Shown: positions 7,772 to 14,908 of the stretch, piece by piece
Layout: each line of letters begins with the position of its first letter
Position numbering within the stretch: the first letter of the stretch is position 1
Source of the DNA: DAOOVD01 sp035369845
GTDB taxonomy: Bacteria > Bacillota > Desulfotomaculia > Desulfotomaculales > Pelotomaculaceae
Assembly: GCA_035369845.1 (NCBI GenBank)
Contig: DAOOVD010000008.1
Span: 1 to 57,947, forward strand
DNA length: 57,947 bases
Direction of reading: 5' to 3'
Notes under the pieces: generated by a model
Seen by the model: only the letters and a program-made list of their open reading frames with translations
Database searches by the model: none
Told to the model about the DNA's origin: nothing
Made by a program: the position numbers and the translations under genes

Positions 7772-8240
7772 CACCAATATCTTTGTGGATATCTTAATCG
7801 GCAGTCCAAGGGCCGGCCGGAGCAAGGAACTGCTGCGCCAGGCCCGTGCCGGTGGGTTTATAGTCATTTGCCCCCTGGTATATGCGGAACTGGCAGCATT
7901 ACTGGCGGATATCCAGAAACTCGATGTCTTCCTTAAAGCTGCAAGCGTAAAAATAGAAGAATTTTCTGCGCAGGCGCTGGCGCGAGCCGGGGAGGCCTGG
8001 CGCACTTATACCGACCGCCGGCCTGGGAAGTTGATATGCCCATCCTGCGGCGGCCAGGTGGAAGCAACCTGTCACAATTGCGGACGTGTGATCGCGACGC
8101 GGCAACATATTTTGACCGATTTCTTGATCGGCGCCCACGCCGAAATTCAGGCAGGCCAACTGCTTTCTCATGACCGGGATTTTATCCGCCGGTATTTCCC
8201 TTCGCTGACCTGCCTGCCGCAGGAGGATGCCGGCAGATGA
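7755..8240 (+). CDS. PIN-domain toxin (VapC-like) with zinc-ribbon insertion
   Basis: A 161-residue PIN protein, predicted Mg-dependent RNase. The four acidic positions are visible: D6 (VDTNIFVD), E45 (VYAELA), D122 (LTDFLIGAHA) and D140/D142 (SHDRDF). Between the second and third acidic positions, at residues 90-115, sits a compact zinc-ribbon-like insertion with C95-x2-C98 and C106-x2-C109. Typical VapC proteins of 130-140 residues lack it. The insertion could bind target RNA or stabilise the fold (inference). Coupled to the AbrB-type antitoxin upstream. Confidence 0.82.
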   Translation: MKTAVDTNIFVDILIGSPRAGRSKELLRQARAGGFIVICPLVYAELAALLADIQKLDVFLKAASVKIEEFSAQALARAGEAWRTYTDRRPGKLICPSCGGQVEATCHNCGRVIATRQHILTDFLIGAHAEIQAGQLLSHDRDFIRRYFPSLTCLPQEDAGR

Positions 8241-8287
8241 AATTTTACCCGGATTGCGCCCGCGGAACAGCATGTGGTATTATAATA

Positions 8288-8322
8288 GAGGGGGCGCGGC
8301 GGAGCGGCTGCGCCCCCCTTTG
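8288..8322 (+). terminator. terminator after the first VapBC pair
   Basis: GGGGGCGC and GCGCCCCC arms with a 12-base loop are followed by CCTTT. It separates the toxin gene from the sigma factor promoter. Confidence 0.5.
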
Positions 8323-8336
8323 CGCCACCTCCGGCG

Positions 8337-8362
8337 CGTATAATTTTTTAAAAAATTATACG
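8337..8362. promoter_or_regulatory. 26-bp perfect palindrome upstream of the ECF sigma promoter
   Basis: The palindrome reads CGTATAATTTTTT followed by its exact complement. It sits 16 bp upstream of the ECF -35 box. It could be an operator, a cruciform or a terminator remnant. Confidence 0.4.
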
Positions 8363-8377
8363 GGACCTCCCGGAGCC

Positions 8378-8406
8378 GGAACTTTTGCCGGCCGATCTGT
8401 GTCTAA
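8378..8406 (+). promoter_or_regulatory. ECF-type autoregulatory promoter of the sigma factor
   Basis: GGAACTT, 16 bases, GTCTAA. Such boxes are recognised by ECF sigma factors. The position 40 bp upstream of the GTG of the ECF gene suggests autoregulation. Confidence 0.65.
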
Positions 8407-8447
8407 CAGGTTAAACGGGGGGTTCGCAGTTATAAGGTGGGCTTCCC

Positions 8448-9059
8448 GTGACAGATACCAGGCTGCTCGTAAAGAGAGCGAAAAATAACGACCTCGCGGC
8501 TTTCGAGGAACTGGTGCGCCTTTACCAGGACAGGGTGTACGCGCTCTGCCTGCAGCTTTCCGGCCACCGGGACGACGCCCAGGACCTGGCCCAGGAGACC
8601 TTCGTCAGGGCGTACCGCGCCCTGTCAGGTTTCCGTAACGAGGCTGAATTCGGCACCTGGCTGCACCGCATTGCCGTGAACGTGTGGCTCAACTTCCGCC
8701 GGCGGAACGGCAGGGAGTTCCAGCTTTCCCTCGACGAGCCCCTGCGGACCGCCGACGGCGGCGAACTGCTGCGCGGGGTCGCCGGCACGGACGGAGACCC
8801 GCTCCGGGCTCTGGAGGAAAAAGAGATGGGCGAACTGGTGCGGGCGGCCTTGAAGGATCTGTCGGAAGAGCACCGGGTGGTGCTGGTGCTCCGGGAGATG
8901 GAAGGGTACACTTACGAAGAAGTTTCACGCCTGCTCGGCTGCTCTCTGGGAACGGTGAAGTCCCGCCTCAGCCGGGCGCGAGAGGCGATCAGATTTAAAA
9001 TAATCGAGCTGGCGCGGAAGGCCGGGGAGGACCTGCCCGCCGGCGGGGAGAAAAGGTGA
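8448..9059 (+). CDS. ECF-family RNA polymerase sigma factor
   Basis: A 203-residue group IV sigma factor. Region 2 is clear (FEELVRLYQDRVYALCLQL, DDAQDLAQETFVRAYRAL, GTWLHRIAVNVWLNFRR). An acidic/Gly linker follows, then region 4 (LSEEHRVVLVLREMEGYTY and a helix-turn-helix ending GTVKSRLSRAREAI). It starts at GTG 8448 with TAAGGTGG upstream. It overlaps the anti-sigma gene by 4 bp. An ECF-type promoter precedes it, and a matching one precedes the 790-aa surface protein, so its regulon probably concerns the envelope. Confidence 0.92.
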   Translation: MTDTRLLVKRAKNNDLAAFEELVRLYQDRVYALCLQLSGHRDDAQDLAQETFVRAYRALSGFRNEAEFGTWLHRIAVNVWLNFRRRNGREFQLSLDEPLRTADGGELLRGVAGTDGDPLRALEEKEMGELVRAALKDLSEEHRVVLVLREMEGYTYEEVSRLLGCSLGTVKSRLSRAREAIRFKIIELARKAGEDLPAGGEKR

Positions 9060-10123
9060 CGGCAATGGACTGCCGCGAAGCGCTTCTCTTGATTTCGCCC
9101 CATCTGGACGGGGCACTGACAATGGAAGAGGAAGCCGCCCTGGCCGGGCACACCGGGTCCTGCCGGGCTTGCGCCGCCGAGCTTGCCTTGCAGGAGAAGC
9201 TTTCCGCGGCGCTGCGGGAGTTCGGCCGGCTGGAGGCGCAGGCGCCGCCCGAACTGTGCGGCCTGGTGATGAGCAGGCTGCGGGCTGAGCGCAAGACCGC
9301 TTTGGCCCGGCTGCCGGCGGCCTGGCGCAAGGCCCTGGCGGCGGCCGCCGCCGTTTTGCTCATAACCTGCGGGACGGCAACGGGGCTGAAAATAGCCGGC
9401 GGCGGGAAGATGATCGGCCTCGGGACGCCGGCGAAAGTGGAAGGTCCCGGCAGCCCCGCCGGTTTAATAAACGGGGGCGGCCCTGCCGGGCCGTCCGGTG
9501 AGGCAACTGCTCCTGGCACGGGCAACGCGCAAGAAGGCAATACGCCTTATGACAACGGGGGCAACGGTCCCGGCAGCCCGCTTACGGCCGCCGGCGGCCC
9601 CGCTGGTATTGAGCCCGGCGCTGAAGGTACTGCCGATGCGCCCCCTGCAGGTGTTTCTTCCGTTCCCGCGGAAGGGCCGCGCGTCCTTCTGAGCAGTGGG
9701 GTGAAAGTAACCAGCACCATTTTGAAAACAGCCGTGGAGGATTTGACGGAGGCCAGGGCCAAAGCGGTGGCGCTGGCGGCCGGGGCTGAGGCTTCCACCC
9801 AGGTGTTTCGCGAACAGGCCGGCGGACGGAAGATTATAGTGCTCAGGATGGCCGTGGCGGCGGGGCGCGCGCCCGATCTCATAGCGGGCCTGTACGGGAT
9901 TGGAAACGTTATCGACAGGCAGGACGAGAGCCGTGACATCACCCCCCTTTACAACGAAACGCTGGTCCAGTACAACGACCTTATTTCCCGGAAAAATTCG
10001 GCCGTTGACGCCGAGGAACAGCGCCGGCTGGAGGCGCAGGCCATGTCGTACAGGCAGCAGTTGGACGCCTGGGAAGCGGAGGCCGGCAAGCGCATAATCA
10101 CCCTGTGGCTCGAGAGCAAATAA
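9056..10123 (+). CDS. membrane anti-sigma factor with zinc-finger motif and extracytoplasmic domain
   Basis: A 355-residue protein translationally coupled to the ECF sigma factor. The N-terminus carries the anti-sigma zinc-finger motif H32-x3-C36-x2-C39 (GHTGSCRACAAE) expected to bind the sigma factor in the cytoplasm. A single membrane segment lies near residues 93-111 (ALAAAAAVLLITCGTATG). A Gly/Pro/Ala-rich flexible linker runs from about 115 to 210, and an extracytoplasmic domain with charged helices (KIIVLRMAVAAGRAPDLI; QRRLEAQAMSYRQQLDAWE) fills the C-terminus. It probably senses envelope state and is released by proteolysis; the adjacent convergent subtilase is a possible but unproven participant. 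A start at ATG 9065 is possible. Confidence 0.85.
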   Translation: MTAMDCREALLLISPHLDGALTMEEEAALAGHTGSCRACAAELALQEKLSAALREFGRLEAQAPPELCGLVMSRLRAERKTALARLPAAWRKALAAAAAVLLITCGTATGLKIAGGGKMIGLGTPAKVEGPGSPAGLINGGGPAGPSGEATAPGTGNAQEGNTPYDNGGNGPGSPLTAAGGPAGIEPGAEGTADAPPAGVSSVPAEGPRVLLSSGVKVTSTILKTAVEDLTEARAKAVALAAGAEASTQVFREQAGGRKIIVLRMAVAAGRAPDLIAGLYGIGNVIDRQDESRDITPLYNETLVQYNDLISRKNSAVDAEEQRRLEAQAMSYRQQLDAWEAEAGKRIITLWLESK

Positions 10124-10143
10124 AAACAATTGACCGAAAGAGA

Positions 10144-10173
10144 AACGGGCATTATCAGCCCGTTCTTTATTTT
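10144..10173 (+). terminator. rho-independent terminator of the sigma/anti-sigma operon
   Basis: AACGGGC, a seven-base loop and GCCCGTT are followed by CTTTATTTT, 20 bp after the anti-sigma stop. Confidence 0.75.
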
Positions 10174-10214
10174 CCGGGCTATTAATTAAAATTAACAGCC
10201 GGGCCGGGTCCGGT

Positions 10215-13200
10215 TCACGGCCAGGCGGCTTCGCAGGCGGCCAGGAGTTCTTCCAGCAGGCCGGTCATCTCTTCAACCGTAACCGGCTCCGCCGGCGCGA
10301 ACGCGCCTCCCGCCCGGCCGGCGAACATCCCGGCGGCGGCGACCCGGCTTACCGCTCCGGCGGCCCAGGGCGGTATGTCCCCGGCATCCGCAAAGGGAGG
10401 CGCCGGGCCGGCCGCAGCCTCCAGTCCCAGGTCGCGCAGGACGGCGGAGAGAATTACCGCGGCCTCCGCACGGCTCAAGTCAGCCGAGGGAAGGAACCTT
10501 CTGTCGGGGTATCCTTTAATAACCCCGTGCGCCCAGGCGTCACCCACCGCAGGTTGAAACTCGGCCGGAATGTCTTCCGTATCGACGAACACCAGGGGCC
10601 AGTTGCCGGCGGCCGGCCAGTTCAGCAGCCGCGCCAGCGCGGCCACGGCTTCCGCCCGCTTCAGCGGCGCGTCCTGCGGCCGTTCAATCTGTCCCCGTCC
10701 TCCTTCCCCGCCGGTACGCCCAAGCACGCCGGCCATTGCCCCCGTCACCGGACTGAACGCCTCCGCATCACCATCAGGCAGGCTTACCTTCATGCCGTTT
10801 ACCCCCCCGGTCGCCTTGTTTACCGCCACCAGCGTAAAGTCACCCTCTCCAACGTCCTGCCGCAAAGGGCAACTGAACCTTCCGGACCCGTCGGCAGCCG
10901 GCCGCTCCACCTCCGCCCCCCGCCAGAGGTAGACCGTCGTACCGGTTCCGGTCCGGCCTGTCAATACCAGTTGCCCCTGCAGGGGAACAACCGAGAAAAA
11001 CAGCGCGGGCGACGGCTCGCTGGAATGTCCGCTCGCGGAAAGCAGCAGGCTGCCGGAAATCTGGGGAGCCGTGTAATATTCTATCTCAATGTCCCCGCCC
11101 GGTTTCAAATCTTCCGGAAGGACAGGGCAGCCGTTCACGTAAAAGCGGCTCAAATCGGAAACGCGGTAGCGGCGGCCGTCGGCGGTGACAATCGCGCCCG
11201 CCTCCCTGTCATATTCCCTCAGCACGCCGGCAGTGTACAACGTATCGGCTATATCAAGCCGCCACACCGAATTTCCGGCCGCGTCGGCGGTAATCCGCAC
11301 CCTCAGTCCGGAGGCGATCGCCTCCGGGGTGACCTTCACCCCCCAGCGGTAGATCACGGCTTCCGGAGGCAGGCGGAAGGTGCGGTAACGCCCCTCGTCG
11401 TCAAGCAGGTAAAGGGTCCGGTCTTTTTTGATATAGTCGATCGCCCGGCCGTAAAGCACGCTGCTGTATGCCACCAGGCCGATTGCCTCGCCGGTGTCCG
11501 GCAGCAGCACGGCCGCCGCGTGATCCCCCGGCCGCACCGCCGCGAGGTCCGCACTCTCCCTGTCCTTCCTGACGGGCGCTCCCGGAAACAGCCGGCAGGA
11601 AAACCCGTTTTCCATCCTGATCCCGCCGCCGGCCGGGTTGACTTCAACAACCGTACCCAGCAGCACCCGCCGCTTTACCGCCAGGTACTGAACTTCTCCG
11701 CTGGCAGGCGCCAGGTGAAGATGCACCGGCATGCCCGGCAGCACTTCCACCAGTTCTTCGAGAGCGCCGGTTCCGAAGAGGGTGTCCGCCGTCTCGATGC
11801 CGGCGTAGCTGTCCTCGTAATTAAAAACCGCACCGGGCGAAATCCGGTAGGTACCGCCTCCCCCTTCAAGGCTGATCGTCTTCCGCCCGTCTTCCGAACG
11901 CACCGACGCAACCACGCCGTCACGCTCAGTAAAGGCCGCGCGCACCTGCCTGATTTTCTGGTCCGCGGGGTTGACCACCGCGGTTACCTCGATTCCCGCC
12001 GGCAATTCCCCGGCAGTGGCCAAACGGTTGTTCAGGACGATTTCCGCGTCCGGGGCAAGTCCGTACCCGCCCAGCCTTGCCTCCGGGTTGATTTCCGTGA
12101 AGGTAACTCCTTCCGGCGTCTTCAGCGCTTTTATTCCCGCCGCCCGCCACAGGCGCGCCGCCAGGTAGATCCCCTTCTCCGTCCGGTAGGCCTGCGCGCC
12201 CGGGAAAAGGTGGCCGGCATCGCCGGGGGCGACGGCACCGTTGATCAGGTTGGTCAACGGCCGGCCGGCCGGGCTTATCGCCGTGCCGTCCGCCAGCACG
12301 ATTTTACCCCCTTCCACATCCTCGACCACGCTTTCCGCAGGCGGCTGCCCCCAGACCAGGGCGAAGTCCTGGACCGGAACGGCGGCGCCGCTCAAAACGT
12401 TCCGGCGCACGGCGGCGCCGGTCACCAGCACGGTGTATTCGCCGGGCGCGGGATCGGGCAGGTAAACCTGTTCCACATTATTTACCCTGTCCGGGACATT
12501 TTTGCCTAAAAAGTGATTGCCGTAGTAAAACCTGCCGTCCGGCGCCCGGACAACCAGGTCCAGATCGTTGATCAGGGTTTGAGTGCTTCCCTGCCCGGCC
12601 GGGGGATCGGTCCAGGCCAGGGTGGCTTTAAAAGGAGCCGACGCGTCAGCGACCCGGAAAGTGTACGAAATTTCCTGACCGCCGGACACGCCGGCCCATT
12701 CGTCGGCCAGCCGGAAAGAACCGTCTTTCAGAGCTATTACCGTCCCGGCCAGATCCATAACGCCGAAGCCGCCTCCGGACGCATCTCCCGCCGCCGGGCG
12801 GGCGCCGTTGACCAGCGCGGCTTTGATCAGGGCGGCGGACGGAGCGGGAACGTCCATGTGTTTTTTAAAATACTCCCGCAGGAGCGCCGCCGAACCTCCG
12901 GCCACCGCCGCCGCCATGCTTGTCCCCTGCATGCGGGTGTAGGCCGGGTATCCCGGCAAGTTGCCGTCGACCAGGCGCGAGCAGGCGGAGATTACGGCTG
13001 ATGCGGGAGCCAGCAGTTCGGGCTTGATCCGCCCGTCACCGGCCGGGCCGCGGGAAGAAAAATCAGCGGGCGCGGCGGTGTCGTCCGTACCGGGGTTGAA
13101 GGCGGGCCGCGGCAGCACGGAGGCGCCGACAGCCAGGGCGTTCTTGCTGTTGGCCTCGGCGGTAATGGCGCCGGCGGGGCGCCCGTTGTTGCCCGCGCCG

Positions 13201-13913
13201 AAGATCGCGAGAAAGTCGGGGTGCTCCCGGACGAAGTCATCCACCTGCGCGGCCCGCTCCGTATACGTGTTCGGCCCGCCGCCCCACCCGTCCACGTGGA
13301 CGCGGGCGCCCGCCGAATATGCCGGCCAGAAAAGTTCCGAAAGGTCGTCCGGGGGTTCCGGTTCGCCGTTCTGATTCAGTATGGCCTGGAAATAGATGCC
13401 GGCGCCCGGCGCAATACCGCGGAATTTTCCGCCGGAGGCCGCCCCGGTCCCCGCCACGGTGGCTGCCATGTGGGTGCCGTGCCCGTCCGGGTCGTCCGGC
13501 ACATCGCGCCCCGCCCAGGATTTCAACAAAACTATTTTGGGCATTTTACCGGGCACGCTCCGCAGGTCCGGGTGGATGTCGTCCAGCCGGCCGGTATCCA
13601 GGCCGCTGTCGGCTATGGCCACAATCTGGCCTTCCCCGGTAAGCCCCCGGGGCGCAACAAACCCGGGCGCGCTCACAGCAGCGGCGCCGGTGATGTCCCC
13701 GGCGCGGTCGTTCAGGAAGGCGACCGGGTACTTCATATGCGGCTCAATTGCCATAGCGGGTATTGAGAAAGCTGTTTCCGTGATTTTTCCTCGAATCTCC
13801 GGCAGTAAGGGAAACACGCAACGATCGTTCTTTAACGCCGAAACCATTAAAAAACACAGAAATAGAAACAGCCATAGACAGGTCATTACATGGTAACGTT
13901 TGCTGAACCGCAT
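10215..13913 (-). CDS. secreted subtilisin-like (S8) protease with SLH cell-wall anchor
   Basis: A 1232-residue protein with an N-terminal signal anchor (LWLFLFLCFLMVSAL). The subtilase domain spans about residues 85-400: catalytic Asp in IADSGLD, His in DGHGTHMAATVAG, oxyanion Asn in FGAGNNG, Ser in GTSMAAAVAGG. A beta-sandwich P/C-terminal domain follows (ISYTFRVADASAPFKATLAWTD, split here only as one family motif). A long middle of about 500 residues contains small beta repeats. The last 180 residues hold about three SLH motifs (RAEAVAALARLL; VIKGYPDRRFLPSADLSRAE; GMFAGRAGGAFAPAEPVT), which anchor proteins to wall polysaccharide. It converges on the sigma/anti-sigma operon and may process surface proteins (inference). 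Confidence 0.9.
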   Translation of the reverse strand: MRFSKRYHVMTCLWLFLFLCFLMVSALKNDRCVFPLLPEIRGKITETAFSIPAMAIEPHMKYPVAFLNDRAGDITGAAAVSAPGFVAPRGLTGEGQIVAIADSGLDTGRLDDIHPDLRSVPGKMPKIVLLKSWAGRDVPDDPDGHGTHMAATVAGTGAASGGKFRGIAPGAGIYFQAILNQNGEPEPPDDLSELFWPAYSAGARVHVDGWGGGPNTYTERAAQVDDFVREHPDFLAIFGAGNNGRPAGAITAEANSKNALAVGASVLPRPAFNPGTDDTAAPADFSSRGPAGDGRIKPELLAPASAVISACSRLVDGNLPGYPAYTRMQGTSMAAAVAGGSAALLREYFKKHMDVPAPSAALIKAALVNGARPAAGDASGGGFGVMDLAGTVIALKDGSFRLADEWAGVSGGQEISYTFRVADASAPFKATLAWTDPPAGQGSTQTLINDLDLVVRAPDGRFYYGNHFLGKNVPDRVNNVEQVYLPDPAPGEYTVLVTGAAVRRNVLSGAAVPVQDFALVWGQPPAESVVEDVEGGKIVLADGTAISPAGRPLTNLINGAVAPGDAGHLFPGAQAYRTEKGIYLAARLWRAAGIKALKTPEGVTFTEINPEARLGGYGLAPDAEIVLNNRLATAGELPAGIEVTAVVNPADQKIRQVRAAFTERDGVVASVRSEDGRKTISLEGGGGTYRISPGAVFNYEDSYAGIETADTLFGTGALEELVEVLPGMPVHLHLAPASGEVQYLAVKRRVLLGTVVEVNPAGGGIRMENGFSCRLFPGAPVRKDRESADLAAVRPGDHAAAVLLPDTGEAIGLVAYSSVLYGRAIDYIKKDRTLYLLDDEGRYRTFRLPPEAVIYRWGVKVTPEAIASGLRVRITADAAGNSVWRLDIADTLYTAGVLREYDREAGAIVTADGRRYRVSDLSRFYVNGCPVLPEDLKPGGDIEIEYYTAPQISGSLLLSASGHSSEPSPALFFSVVPLQGQLVLTGRTGTGTTVYLWRGAEVERPAADGSGRFSCPLRQDVGEGDFTLVAVNKATGGVNGMKVSLPDGDAEAFSPVTGAMAGVLGRTGGEGGRGQIERPQDAPLKRAEAVAALARLLNWPAAGNWPLVFVDTEDIPAEFQPAVGDAWAHGVIKGYPDRRFLPSADLSRAEAAVILSAVLRDLGLEAAAGPAPPFADAGDIPPWAAGAVSRVAAAGMFAGRAGGAFAPAEPVTVEEMTGLLEELLAACEAAWP

Positions 13914-13970
13914 AAAAACCCCCGCAACATTTTACAAATAAGTTATGATTTTAAAGAATTAACAATTAGC

Positions 13971-13978
13971 TTCGACAA
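13971..13978 (-). promoter_or_regulatory. Spo0A-box-like site upstream of the subtilase
   Basis: TTCGACAA on plus is an exact TTGTCGAA 0A-box on minus, about 60 bp upstream of the protease start in an AT-rich promoter region. A single 8-bp match may be chance. Confidence 0.3.
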
Positions 13979-14039
13979 TGTTTATTCTTATTCCTTTAAG
14001 ATAGTTAAATTAATTAATTATTTTCAAGTACAAATAAGA

Positions 14040-14084
14040 CCGGGCGCAAAGCCCGGCCTTTTTACTTGCTTACACTATTTTTTT
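14040..14084. repeat. left copy of the duplicated mbl terminator
   Basis: The CCGGGC hairpin with loop GCAAA, the following TTTTTAC and the later CACTATTTTTTTA match the right copy at 14866-14908, which covers the mbl terminator and the last mbl codons. The two copies bracket the second VapBC pair. Confidence 0.55.
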
Positions 14085-14122
14085 AAAAAGTTCAGCGCAG
14101 AGAAAAATTTTTTAAATGTCTC

Positions 14123-14152
14123 TTTACCTGAAAACGACGACTAAGGTAAAAT
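14123..14152 (+). promoter_or_regulatory. promoter of the second VapBC pair
   Basis: TTTACC, 18 bases, TAAAAT. The start site would fall just before the operator-like palindrome at 14157-14171. Confidence 0.5.
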
Positions 14153-14156
14153 ACAT

Positions 14157-14171
14157 GTAAGATTATCTTAC
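14157..14171. promoter_or_regulatory. palindromic operator of the second VapBC pair
   Basis: GTAAGAT, one central base, ATCTTAC: perfect 7-bp arms right after the -10 box and upstream of the antitoxin. This placement suits autorepression by an AbrB-type antitoxin. Confidence 0.5.
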
Positions 14172-14189
14172 CAGGAAAGGAAGACTGTC

Positions 14190-14462
14190 GTGGATGAACA
14201 ATTTGAAGTGGCTAAAATAACTTCAAAAGGGCAAATGACTCTACCTTCTTCGGCCAGGAAGCTGTTGGGAATTAAAAAAGGTGACCACCTGGCCGTATAC
14301 GTTAGGGGTGATGAGGTGATTTTGCGGAAGTTCGTACCTTTTAAAAAAGCAAGCCGCAAAGACGCTGTCTTCAGCTTAATCGGCAAGGGCGAAGGCCCGC
14401 CGGATCTGGCTGAAAATCACGACAGCTACCTGGACACTAAAGAAGGGGCTCGGGGCGAATGA
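14190..14462 (+). CDS. AbrB-type antitoxin (VapB-like)
   Basis: A 90-residue protein with a textbook AbrB/MazE N-terminus (AKITSKGQMTLPSSARKLLGI, then KKGDHLAVYVRGDEVILRKF). The polar tail would wrap the toxin. It starts at GTG 14190 behind GGAAAGGAAG. The stop overlaps the toxin start (ATGA). Predicted to repress its own operon through the palindrome just upstream. Confidence 0.85.
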   Translation: MDEQFEVAKITSKGQMTLPSSARKLLGIKKGDHLAVYVRGDEVILRKFVPFKKASRKDAVFSLIGKGEGPPDLAENHDSYLDTKEGARGE

Positions 14463-14860
14463 CGGTGTTGGTTGACTCCAGCGCCGTGCTCGCTCTTTTA
14501 AACCGGTGCGACCATTGGCACAGGACTGCTGTTGAGATATTACAGCAATTGGTCAACCGGGGCGCAGTTTTTATCATGACAAACTTCCTGCTCGCGGAAG
14601 CCCATGCCTTGATTTTAACCAGGCTGGGAAGGGAGATCGCCCGTCAGTGGCTGCTTACGTTTGACTGGAACCTGATCGCAGTGGCTCCCGGCGATGAAAG
14701 GCACGCTATTGAAATCATCAGGCGCTATGAGGACAAAGACTTCTCATTAACTGACGCTACAAGCTTCGCCGTAATGCAGCGGCATGGAATTGAACTGGCA
14801 TTCACCTTCGACCGCCATTTTAAACAATACGGACTGGCTGCAATCGGCCGGCCGGAATAA
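14459..14860 (+). CDS. PIN-domain toxin (VapC-like)
   Basis: A 133-residue PIN RNase of standard VapC length. Acidic residues D6 (LVDSSAVLAL), E47 (LLAEAHAL), D99 (SLTDATSFAVM) and D118 (TFDRHF) are all present, so it should be catalytically intact. It overlaps the antitoxin by 4 bp. The stop is followed at once by a shared hairpin that also terminates the convergent mbl gene. Confidence 0.88.
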   Translation: MTVLVDSSAVLALLNRCDHWHRTAVEILQQLVNRGAVFIMTNFLLAEAHALILTRLGREIARQWLLTFDWNLIAVAPGDERHAIEIIRRYEDKDFSLTDATSFAVMQRHGIELAFTFDRHFKQYGLAAIGRPE

Positions 14861-14863
14861 AGC

Positions 14864-14908
14864 GGCCGGGCGCAAAAGCCCGGCCTTTTACATAATCACA
14901 CTATTTTT
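14864..14908. terminator. bidirectional terminator shared by vapC and mbl (right repeat copy)
   Basis: GGCCGGGC, loop GCAAAA, GCCCGGCC and then TTTTA on plus. On minus it follows the mbl stop. The hairpin and the CACTATTTTTTTA segment are duplicated at 14040-14084. Confidence 0.65.

Noticed and set aside
8237..8488. 83-codon frame between the PIN toxin and the sigma factor
   Set aside because: It spans a terminator, a perfect palindrome and the ECF promoter and runs into the sigma gene, so it is better explained as regulatory DNA.
10527..12509. 660-codon open frame on the plus strand opposite the subtilase
   Set aside because: It is antisense to a protease with intact catalytic motifs and SLH domains. 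The product is Arg/Pro/Gly-rich with no recognisable domain, typical of a shadow frame in GC-rich DNA.
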